DNA from: Glebionis coronaria
Taxonomy: Eukaryota; Streptophyta; Magnoliopsida; Asterales; Asteraceae
Length of the DNA stretch: 64,000 nt
Direction: 5' to 3'
NCBI GenBank assembly: GCA_025667525.1
Contig: CM046875.1
Location: 293,055,147-293,119,146, forward strand
The notes beneath the pieces were generated by a model. It was not told the DNA's origin. It worked only from the letters and a program-made list of their open reading frames with translations, and ran no database searches. A program made the position numbers and the translations under genes. This document shows positions 1 through 8,988 of this stretch, one piece after another (position 1 is the stretch's first letter; every line of letters starts with the position of its first letter).

Positions 1-543
1 CGGCTCTTACGTAAGACCGTATTTAATGCTCCATTTAAATTGTCTCGGCTGTTACGGGCGGCTGAAGTACTATTCAAAATATATTCCTAAGGCGGGTCGC
101 CACGTGCGGCCAGAACACAATTTTCAATCTTTCTCATTTCCTAGGTCTTTCTTGGTATGTCCGGGGAGCACCTTGATAGTCTAGATGTTACGCCTACGGC
201 TGTAACAACTAGACTGGGGGGACATGATGACGTATAGTCCCCAGCCGGGTCAGGAACCCGGCCCACGGGTACTACCCGTATCCGGCCCATCATAGATGGG
301 TGGGATAATGTCATTCAGGCTTATGGGCTTGGATGAACAGTGACCGCACACATGTGTGTGGCCCACGGCCCGGGGCGGCCGACATAGGGTTAGACAGAAT
401 CATATTCTGTCTAGGAATAGGTTTACCCCAAAAGAGGAGGATATTCACTACTATAATTAGAAGATAACAATCATTCTAATTCTGATAGTTATCCTTTCCT
501 TGGGGCCGAAGTATCAGTGGCAGCCCACTAGGGTTCTACTGCC

Positions 544-550
544 TATAAAA
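544..550 (+). promoter_or_regulatory. TATA box of the left-edge LTR
   Basis: TATAAAA is followed by a short inverted repeat (GGAACCC / GGGTTCC, 551-568) that would form a hairpin near the start of the transcript. The position within an LTR supports a promoter role. Confidence 0.55.
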
Positions 551-739
551 GGAACCCCCAAGGGTTCCACAAAGGTATTACGCTCTACACTCTCAACTCA
601 CATAAACCCTAACCGATTACTTACTCTCACGCCGGAGTCTAATCGTGGAAAACATTCCCACGGTAAGCCTAACGCGTTTTTTTAGTGTGCAGGATCCCAA
701 CCAAACGATTCACTTGGTGCAGGAGCCAGAGCCCAGCCA

Positions 740-763
740 ACCCGAATTAAGCCTAATTCGGGT
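740..763 (+). other. Perfect 10-bp stem-loop near the LTR end
   Basis: ACCCGAATTA and TAATTCGGGT form a perfect 10-bp stem around an AGCC loop, about 30 bp before the LTR terminus. A role in RNA 3' processing or packaging is possible but is only inference. Confidence 0.5.
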
Positions 764-795
764 CTAGCAAGGATCACCTAACTTTTGCATCAACA

Positions 796-2149
796 CCATG
801 AATACTTTGACTCAACCCGAGTTTGTTTATCTAAGCTTACTCTAGCTAGTATCTTTAACCATGTAGACCTTTATTGGCTTATTAGGCTAAGCATCCACTA
901 ATCTCATTATTTGAGATTTTAAATTGTGGAGAACAAGAGATGATAGAATTTGAAGTAAGTGTAAGGCCTAGATAAACCTCATATTAATCAATTGTGGCTT
1001 TTATATCCTCTTTCGTAACCTTTACTTTCTTGTCAACGCATGTATATATGTTAATAAATAATCAAGAACGTTTTTAATTGGTTTGTAGTCTCTTATGCAT
1101 TTTTTACTAATCATTCGTGGTTGGTATAAGTACGTCTTAAGATTCTAAGTTAGAACGTTTTATGTGTACTAGACTTATGTCATGCTTAATACTTAGCGGG
1201 TGTTTTTTCTTTTATTCTTTTCAACTTTCTTTGTGAGTAATATAGAAAAATAAGAGCGGCTTATGAAAAAAATGAGTGGCTAGCAAAAAAAAGAAAAAAA
1301 AATTATACAAGACTCCCAAGAGGGTCAGTGAAGTGTTAATTATAGTAGCTATTGAATTCCAACATTACTCTCACAAGGGTTGCGGGGATTTAATAGTTGC
1401 TCCAATCTAATATTACCTTGACGGGTTACGGGATTGAAGACCCAAGGTCTCAAAAAGGCGCCAGATATAAATTATTGCGTGAGTTTTATTTTTCTTTCCT
1501 TAGCGAGTGTGTAGCTACTTATTAATACATGACATAAGGATCTTACACATAAAACGAATGAATTATTATTTTGAGTCAGACTTATATCAATTGTGGGCGG
1601 TTTTTCGAGTAATGGATAAGATGGTTACTTAGGATTAAAACCATGCTTCCTTATTTTGAGATTTTACACTTCTTATATTTCATGCTTTAAATAATGACAA
1701 ATTTTCTCAAAAGCAATTTGCTCAAATAATAAACGGTCTTAGAGGCATAATAAGTGGGGGGGGGTATAATAGTAACACAATTAATCTTTATGAATAAGTC
1801 GATGCACTTTCACTTATGGATACCAATGATCTTGTTTTTAATCTTGGTATGGTGAAAGTGAAACTTGAGGAGGATAAGTGTTCATGGTACCAAAGCCCTA
1901 ATTAAAGTCTTTGATTTCTTTATAAGTTATTTCCATTAAAACAATTTCAAGAAAAATCCAAAAATATAAAAATAGAATTGTTTTCCTTTGCATTGCATTG
2001 TATAAATCAAAATCATGCATCATATAGTGTAGAGTAACGTAAATGCATTCCATACTGGCCAAGGTGGATCAATTATGAGAAAACTATAAACTGGTGCTTT
2101 AAAATATGGCATTGCATGAGGTCATGGAAATGATCAAGTGTAGAGGATT
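796..2149 (+). mobile_element. Gypsy element G0: 3' internal noncoding region
   Basis: No ORF is visible. The stretch is recognisable because blocks of it recur in G2 (about 41,490-42,940), G3 (reverse, 21,260-22,560) and G1 (reverse, 30,500-32,100). Examples are CTCAACCCGAGTTT, TTACTCTAGCTAGTATC, the 'gagattttaaattgtggagaac' type block near 916, and the terminal CAAGTGTAGAGGATT. It is the region between the coding part and the 3' LTR of a plus-strand gypsy element. The coding part is missing, cut off at the junction at 795/796. A run of nine G lies near 1757. Confidence 0.6.
2138..2149 (+). other. Polypurine tract of G0
   Basis: GTGTAGAGGATT lies immediately before TGATATGAG, the start of the G0 LTR. 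The equivalent GTGTAGGGGATT precedes the LTR of G2 (42,929-42,940) and, reversed, of G3. It marks plus-strand priming during reverse transcription. Confidence 0.6.
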
Positions 2150-2669
2150 TGATATGAGTGAAATCTCATATCAATTATATCATAATTAACCCTAAAGCAC
2201 AAAGCAAAATACCTAATTTTGATTTATAAAAGTAGTATTATGGGTATACTTTGTTGTTTGTGCTTGTGTAGGTAAAAAGATACAAATATGAAGCAAACAA
2301 GGAAATCAAGCCATTATTGATAAAGAAAAGACAAAAGGAGGATGAAAACTGACAAGTCAAACAAAGTCAAAGGACCTTTCTTGACAACTTTCAAAGTAGA
2401 AGGACCAAAAGTGCAAATTTGGAAAAGTCAAGAACAAAGTCAAACATGGTCAAAAGTCAAGTCAACAAGTCAAGGGATCATTTGTGTTCAAGTTTAATGT
2501 TTAAAGGGCCAGAATTGTCAAGTTTATGAAGATTCTAGCTTAAAACATAAATCTGCCAAGAACAAGGACTAAAATTGCCAAAATGGAATGAAGTTTCAAG
2601 TGAATCCATGTGTTATGAGTATCAGCCCATGAGAGAGCTCTATTTTGATAACCAGGATCACCAGCTCAC
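2150..2669 (+). repeat. G0 LTR, first part (U3), split by C1
   Basis: The LTR opens with TGATATGAGTGAAATCTCATATCA, containing an inverted repeat, directly after the polypurine tract. It runs to the copia insertion point. The last five bases, CTCAC (2665-2669), are duplicated at 14601-14605, which shows that this sequence and the sequence after 14605 were once contiguous. No coding sequence is seen. Confidence 0.6.
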
Positions 2670-3187
2670 TGTTGATCCCAAACTTAGATCGATTTAGCTT
2701 TATGTATACGAGATTAGATCAAGTAATACACTTAGAGAAACCTTTGTATATGCTTATAATAATCTAAGTGTTATGCGGAATTAACACTTAAACAAGAACA
2801 CACAATGATATAAACAAACTTTCACTTTGATTAATGATATCAAACTTGCTTACAATGAAAGTAGTTTACGAATGAAAACTTGTATGAAACATTAACCTAA
2901 AGGTCTTCTTTTATAGACATAAGAAGCCTTGTACAATAATCTACGTATCAGCTATTCTAGGTAAAGATAAATATAGAAAATACATTGTTGTTCCTATCTT
3001 TACTAGAAGTAATCTAGAATACAATAAACGCGTAGAGTATATCTTCCCATCAGTGCTTGTCTTCAATGTATCAACGCTTGACTTTATCTTGTCAACGCTT
3101 GAGCTGTCAGCGCTTGTTTTGCTCTTGTCAACGCTTGTTTTGCTCTTGTCAGCGCTCAAGTGGTCTGGCCTTAATTTATTCCCAACA
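2670..3187 (-). repeat. C1 3' LTR (518 bp)
   Basis: It runs TGTTGATCCC to TTCCCAACA. Relative to the other LTR it carries one extra 21-bp unit (about 3081-3101). Five copies of the TCARCGY core lie at 3071, 3092, 3107, 3128 and 3149, upstream of the minus-strand TATAAAAG (plus strand 2908-2915). Confidence 0.93.
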
Positions 3188-3200
3188 ATCCTCCCCTAAA
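3188..3200 (-). other. C1 polypurine tract
   Basis: On the minus strand, TTTAGGGGAGGAT abuts the start of the 3' LTR, as expected for the plus-strand primer of reverse transcription. Confidence 0.75.
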
Positions 3201-3239
3201 CTTGATATCCACTCTTATGATCAAGTTTCTGAATAAGCA

Positions 3240-6200
3240 TTAAGGACTAGGAGGAATCTTACAAACTTTCTCATATTGGTAATGAATAAATCTGATCAAA
3301 TCTTTTGCCACGTCACTTGAATAATCAATCTCCAGCTGAGTGTCCTTCATCTTCTCCAAAATAGCCTTGGATATGAAATACTGACCATCCACAAGTAGAT
3401 ACTCAACAAACTTTGTAGAACTCAAATGGTAAATACCAGCAGCTGAATATAATCTCCATTGAAGACCACTGAGGTCATCTTCAAGATCCTTCAAAATAGC
3501 AGGATCCTCATCTTTTGGTCCACACATTCTTTTGAATGTGGACCACAGTTTTATTCCATTAGCTAAAGTTGGTGCTTCAGCCTCATACTTGGTCTCTAGC
3601 AACCTCCATAGATCAACCAAGTCTTCTCTATCACAACTTGCAAACAAAGATATGAGAGTGGTAAAAGTGTGTACCTCTTTACCATATCTGCCAATCTTCC
3701 AAAACCCACATTCATCTTCTTCATAGCTCACAATTGGGTTTCTGGAATCTAATGGTAACACTTGCACCATATCTGAAGCTTCCAATGGTGAGAGCTTGAG
3801 ACTCTTTCTTATGACAACTTCACTTGGATATAGTGGATCCATATCTTTGGGAAACTCAAGAGAAATTCCCTTTTTCACTGGTCTGGGAACAAACATAGCT
3901 TTCCTGAGCTCCATTTCTTCTGCAAGTTCTTCCTTTCTTTCATCAGAAAGAATTCTAAGAGTGTTTGCTTCCTGCAATCTCACCCAAATGGGATAAGCCT
4001 TGCATTCCAACTCATCAAATGTCAATGCCCTCAATTTCTGGTAAGTCCATCCAACTCCATGACATCTGAGCAACATGCAGTATAGCTCCCTTCTATCGCT
4101 TTTCAACTCTGAGAGAATATTGCTTGCCTTGTGTTTCAAAATTACCTGGCAATCCTTTTGAACTCTGAGGAGAATCTCCAAACCCCAAATCTGATCTGAA
4201 GTAGTCAAGTGTGGATTCTCCATACATCTTTCTTCCCAAGCATTATACATTTGAACCACCTCTGGCATGTCAAAGTCAACCTGCAATTTCAATTCTCTCA
4301 ATTTCTCCTCAGCCAACTCATCTCCATACTCAAGTCTTTCTGGTTCTATAATCATCACACTTGAGTCTGTGCTAGCTCCATCACTTCCTTCTTCTGAAGT
4401 AACAACAAATGGTGACTCTTTCACCTTCTTTATATCTTGTTCCATGATTTGTGCAGCCAATCTTCTATCAAACTCAACTTGAGCTGCATCCTTTGGAACA
4501 ATCTCTTCTACCATAATACCCTTACCCTTATCTGATGAAGCAATTGTTGGTAAGGTAGATGGTGATACCTGTGCAGAAACCTCCTTGATGATGGATGATG
4601 ACTGGGATACATCACCCTCATGTGCAGGTCTATCAACGCCCAATTTTGTTGTGTCAGCGCCCAAAATTCTGCTGTCAGCGTCCAAATTCTCCTTGTCAAC
4701 GCCCAAATTTCCTGTCTCAGCGCCTTTTGCAATCTCCTCCATCATAGCTGTAAATGATAAATTCAAGTTGGTAGGAGAGACTAAGGACGTATCAAAACCT
4801 GTTTGTTTCTTCAATGTTGTAAGGGCCTCAGCAACATCCAAAGATTGACCATCATGGCTGCCCTTATCACTCAGATTTATTGGATCTTCCTCCCCTTTGG
4901 AAGATTCCTCCATACCCCTCCTTGCACTAGCACTCTCCAAAACAACAATCCTCTCCCTCAATTGCTTGAGTTCAAGGCCTTGTGAGCTGACAACTTGTAC
5001 TAAGTCTGCATTTTGCTTTTGTAAGCTCATGCAGACTGCCGTCAATTCCATAAGAGTCATTGGTTCCAGTCTGCCCTCTTCTAAAATGGGGATTTGACCT
5101 CCCAAGTCAGGTTCATTGGGCATGGATGAGGACTTAATGATGGTGGGACTGCCTTGGCCAGCTTCTAAGCCAGAACCAATAGTCCCAGCCTCATCCATAG
5201 CACCAACCACACTTGTGGTGGTAGTTCTCTCTGCTACATGGCTAGGACCACCAGAGGAGAACACTCCAGTAGTCCTTTGGCGTTTCATCAACCTATATTC
5301 AGGGGGTGTGGAAGATGGTGTGGAAGAATGGGTGGATGTGGGTTGGTTAAGGGATGTTTGGGTTTGTGAAGGTTGTGTGTCAACGTTGGAAATAGGCACA
5401 TCAACGCCAACATTTAATGTGTCAGCGTTGAAGGGATCTTGGTCAATTTGCATATGTTCAGGTGAAGGTAATGGTTCAGGTATTGGGTCAATTTGTGGTT
5501 GGGGGTCTGGTTGGGGTTGAGCTGCTGCTATGACAGCAAGCATAGCTTGGGTTAAGGGTAGGTCACGATGGGGTGGTGAGTTCATCTTCATAAAAATAGC
5601 TTTCTTTTGCACAGGGATCTCATAAAAATCATTATGATCCCTTGTGCAGTATCCTTGAACATCAAAAACCATTTGCAAAAATCGGGGATAAGCTAAAGTC
5701 ATTTTGTTCCCCTTATTTTTACACATGCCCTCAAAAATCATTTTAGAATAATTAAATTTTTGCCCAGTTGCAATACACACAATAGCACTAGCAATAGATC
5801 TACTGATCTCATTGTGTGCAGTGCATTTGGGACTCAAACATTGAAGGAGGACATGTATGAGGTACTTCCAGGCTGGGGGAAATTCCTGCTTATGATACTT
5901 GTTTAGAGTACCTTCATCAGGAAAAGGATATCCCAAAACCCTAAGTCCTTGTTCTATTTCATTTATGGGAAGGGTGGCTATACCATCAGCATCATCAAGA
6001 TGCAAGGCTTGGCGTACCAAAGCCTCAGTAACCACCCAAGGTCTCCCATGAACAATAGAAGTCAATGTAGTCACTCTATTAACTGTTGAGGAACTAACAG
6101 TGTTCCAAAACTGTTTAATATGTGTGACTGGAATGAGTGGTGCATGAGAAAGAGCATACCTTAAGGGGGATGCGTTCAAATACGCCACCATTTGTGTGTA

Positions 6201-6362
6201 TTGGTGAAACAGAGTATCATCAGCTTCAAGATACGCGATCATGTTGTGTTGAGTTCTGAACCCCAATTCCAATTCTGATGGTTTAAACTTTGGTGCCATT
6301 ATTGAAGCGGTTAAAATTGATTGATGAAGATGAAGTTGATAAGAGAAAATTGTGTTAGACAA
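3240..6362 (-). CDS. C1 extra ORF (ORF3), 1040 codons, unknown function
   Basis: This ORF is unbroken and lies between RNase H and the 3' LTR, where Sireviruses may carry an extra 'env-like' ORF. I see no signal peptide or membrane segment, so env is not supported. A second Met at residue 22 (6299, MAPKFKPSE) may be the real start. An N-terminal globular domain (about 35-270) has an HIKQFWN motif and a conserved-looking Trp/Pro pattern. A Pro/Ser/Thr-rich linker follows (270-430, with KRQR near 360 as a possible nuclear signal). A likely coiled coil spans 435-478. Heptad units of the form G[AV]DxxxL lie at 547-580, encoded by one of the 21-bp arrays. The C-terminal globular domain is about 690-1035. 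From memory it resembles proteins fused to or near copia pol in daisy-family genomes. It is intact although pol is broken. Confidence 0.75.
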   Translation of the reverse strand: MSNTIFSYQLHLHQSILTASIMAPKFKPSELELGFRTQHNMIAYLEADDTLFHQYTQMVAYLNASPLRYALSHAPLIPVTHIKQFWNTVSSSTVNRVTTLTSIVHGRPWVVTEALVRQALHLDDADGIATLPINEIEQGLRVLGYPFPDEGTLNKYHKQEFPPAWKYLIHVLLQCLSPKCTAHNEISRSIASAIVCIATGQKFNYSKMIFEGMCKNKGNKMTLAYPRFLQMVFDVQGYCTRDHNDFYEIPVQKKAIFMKMNSPPHRDLPLTQAMLAVIAAAQPQPDPQPQIDPIPEPLPSPEHMQIDQDPFNADTLNVGVDVPISNVDTQPSQTQTSLNQPTSTHSSTPSSTPPEYRLMKRQRTTGVFSSGGPSHVAERTTTTSVVGAMDEAGTIGSGLEAGQGSPTIIKSSSMPNEPDLGGQIPILEEGRLEPMTLMELTAVCMSLQKQNADLVQVVSSQGLELKQLRERIVVLESASARRGMEESSKGEEDPINLSDKGSHDGQSLDVAEALTTLKKQTGFDTSLVSPTNLNLSFTAMMEEIAKGAETGNLGVDKENLDADSRILGADTTKLGVDRPAHEGDVSQSSSIIKEVSAQVSPSTLPTIASSDKGKGIMVEEIVPKDAAQVEFDRRLAAQIMEQDIKKVKESPFVVTSEEGSDGASTDSSVMIIEPERLEYGDELAEEKLRELKLQVDFDMPEVVQMYNAWEERCMENPHLTTSDQIWGLEILLRVQKDCQVILKHKASNILSELKSDRRELYCMLLRCHGVGWTYQKLRALTFDELECKAYPIWVRLQEANTLRILSDERKEELAEEMELRKAMFVPRPVKKGISLEFPKDMDPLYPSEVVIRKSLKLSPLEASDMVQVLPLDSRNPIVSYEEDECGFWKIGRYGKEVHTFTTLISLFASCDREDLVDLWRLLETKYEAEAPTLANGIKLWSTFKRMCGPKDEDPAILKDLEDDLSGLQWRLYSAAGIYHLSSTKFVEYLLVDGQYFISKAILEKMKDTQLEIDYSSDVAKDLIRFIHYQYEKVCKIPPSP

Positions 6363-7551
6363 GAAGTATAGATACCCTGTTTAAAAATAGGAGCCAAATT
6401 TATAGGAGAAGAAAATGCATGTGACTGGCCAAAAAATAGGCAAGTATTTTCAAAATGTAATCATGAAAATATTGAAAAATTATAAGTTTATCTCATGCAT
6501 TAAATGAAAAGTAACAACTCCCAAAATTACGGCCTAAAAATATGTCAAAAAGCAACAACTGGGTAGGACCCATTGAGTGTCAACGGTAAAAAATAACCTA
6601 TCAACGCCCAACGGCTATAATCTTGTCAACGTTTGCCTATAGCCATGTCAGCGTTTAAATTGGTCACAACAACGCTTGGAAATATACTTGTCAGCGTCCA
6701 AAAATAAAAATGTTTAAAAATGAAAAATGACCTTAACAAAGTAATTTATCCTAGAGAAGATAACCAAAAAGCTGATAATTATTATAGGGCGGCAAGCACT
6801 ATCCAGTTATGCACACTTGCTTAAGCAAGATAGACATAACAGTCCTCTAGTGTCCCTTGCTAACCAAAACTCTTAACAACCAAGTTACCATATAAAATTC
6901 CTTGTTACTCCCAGGTAAATCCCATAACAAAATTATTCCCAAGTCTCCCAACAGACCACAACCAATTCTAGGCCAAAAATGTCTTGGCAGCATGCATAGT
7001 ATATCAACTTTGCATGCTACAGTGCCTCATGATTTAGTAAAACTAACTCATACTCACCTGTGGACACAATCTATAATTGTGATAAGAGTATCATATGGAT
7101 ACCCAAACATCCTAAAGGTTCCTAAAACCTCCCCTTAAACTATGATACATAAGTTGCCAAAAATATGCATGAACATAAAAATTTATGTCAAGATAGGAAT
7201 TAAAAATTCCAACCATCATCCATAAATAAAAACTTGTCCAAATGCTTCTCCATTGATCCATAAGCAACTCTGTATCCAATGGTATACTGCTAACACCATC
7301 TGCACATTGAGATTGAAAACCACAAAACTAACATTGTTGCTGACAACGCCCCGATAACACATGACAGCGTTGAGGGAAGCTTTGTCAGCGTTAGACAATT
7401 ATATTGCTGACAACGTTACAAAAACACTTATCAGCGTTCAAGCAACCTTTGTCAGTGTTAGAAAAATATAGTGGAAAATCTAAATCATCATAAGACCAAT
7501 AACAATGCATCATCCTGTACATACTTTAACAAAAAGACTCCAAAACACATA
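6363..7551 (-). other. C1 spacer between RNase H and ORF3, with two 21-bp arrays
   Basis: No coding sequence is supported in this 1.2-kb stretch. It holds two clusters of the TCARCGY/ACARCGY core: six at 6580, 6601, 6626, 6648, 6669 and 6691, and six at 7343, 7364, 7385, 7410, 7431 and 7452. A spliced or internally started ORF3 transcript would begin or be joined here. I cannot identify a promoter or acceptor with confidence. Confidence 0.6.
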
Positions 7552-8988
7552 TTATGTGAGATTGACCATTTCAATACTTGTTACCAAGTATTGAAATCTC
7601 CCAGCATCAAAAGGTTTAGTTAGTAAATCTGACACATTTTCCTCAGTGTCAACCCTATCTGGTTGTATTAAACCTTTCTCAAAGCAATCTCTAATAAAAT
7701 GGTGTCTAATTTCTATGTGTTTAGTTTTAGAATGATGTACAGGATTTTTAATGATGCATAAAGTGCTGTTATTGTCAACAAATATCTTGGTATGCATGAA
7801 ATTATACCCATAGTCTAACAGCTGGTTCTGAATCCACAAAACTTGTCCACAACAAGCAGCTGCAGCAACATACTCAGCTTCAGTTGTAGAATTAGCCACC
7901 ACTGTTTGTTTCTTGCATTGCCAAGATATCAACCTGCTCCCAAGAAACTGACATCCACCAGTTGTGGATTTCCTATCAAATTTATCACCTCCATAATCAC
8001 TATCTGAATAAGCAATCAGTTCCAATGGTGAATCCTTTGGGTACCACAAACCAAGACCAGGATAGCATCGTAGGTACCTAAAGATCATCTTCACAGCATA
8101 AAGGTGACATTCTTTGGGAGTCACTTGATGGCGTGCATAAGCACACACAGCAAACATGATGTCAGGTCTGGAGGCAGTAAGATACATCAAGGACCCAATC
8201 ATGGATCTATAGTGCCTGACATCAACATCTTTCCCATCTCCAATCTTTCCCCAAGGGTGTTCTCTATCCATAGGAGTAGTAGCCCTCTTTTTATGTGGAG
8301 AAAAGCCAAACTTCTTCAAGATCTCAACCACATATTTATCCTGGGAGATGAAGATACCATCTTCTTTCTGCTGAACTTGTAAACCAAGAAAGAAGTTCAT
8401 CTCCCCCATAGCACTCATCTTGAATTTGTCTGTCATAAGCTTGGAGAAATCCTCACTCATCTTTGGATCAGTAGACCCAAAAATGATATCATCAACATAG
8501 ACCTGGACAAGCAACACATCTTTGCCTTTCTTCTTTGTAAATAGTGTCTGATATATGGTGACCCTCTTGAATCCATTGTCCACCAAATAGGTAGACAAAG
8601 TACCATACCATGCTCTAGGGGCTTGATGAAGGCCATACATAGCCTTTTTGACTCTATACACTTTATCTGGATTCTCTGGATCCTTAAAACCTGGAGGTTG
8701 CATCACATATACCTCCTCAACAATAGTTCCATAGAGGAAGGCACTCTTGACATCCATTTGATAGACAGTGAAGCCCATGCAGGATGCTTAGGCTAGAAAG
8801 ATCCTTATAGCTTCAATCCTTGCAACTGGTGCAAAGACTTCCTCATAGTCTATCCCCTCCTCTTGTGTATATCCCTGAGCCACTAACCTTGCCTTGTTTA
8901 TGACCACAATGCCTCTTTCATCTCTCTTGTTCCTTAGAACCTATCTTGTCCCTATAGGTCTGACATATCTGAGACAATCAACCAGCTC
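7552..8988 (-). pseudogene. pol: C1 pol, reverse transcriptase and RNase H segment
   Basis: Ty1/copia-type reverse transcriptase: the palm begins with VYQMDVKSAFLYG, and the catalytic YVDD follows about 90 residues later (near 8490). RNase H has SDSDYGGD, the KSTTGG pattern, STTEAEY, and a C-terminal LTKP motif. The frame matches the protease-integrase segment upstream. Three in-frame stops break it: TGA at 8989-8991, TAG at 8941-8943 and TAA at 8788-8790. The first two sit where the family normally has Trp (TGG to TGA or TAG). The terminal stop is TAA at 7552-7554. Function would be cDNA synthesis in the virus-like particle; this copy cannot make it without readthrough. Confidence 0.92.

Larger units (their letters stand above)
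1..795 (+). repeat. LTR end of a retrotransposon truncated by the left window edge
   Basis: This looks like the promoter and 3' part of an LTR. A TATAAAA box lies at 544-550 and is followed by leader-like sequence with CT-rich and ACCCTAACC stretches. The segment ends at about 795 in CATCAACA, a typical CA terminus. Directly after it the sequence switches to gypsy internal sequence that is also present near 41,490 (the CTCAACCCGAG block), so 795/796 is an insertion junction. Orientation is inferred from the TATA box. The upstream part is rich in GGCCC and CCCG words. The start of the LTR and its element are outside the window, so lineage and target duplication cannot be checked. Confidence 0.6.

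Noticed and set aside
5116..5520. 134-codon plus-strand frame opposite ORF3
   Set aside because: It lies wholly antisense to the unbroken 1040-codon ORF in a Pro/Gly-rich region; a shadow.
3240..6362. Calling ORF3 an envelope gene
   Set aside because: No signal peptide, transmembrane segment or furin-like site. Position alone is not enough.
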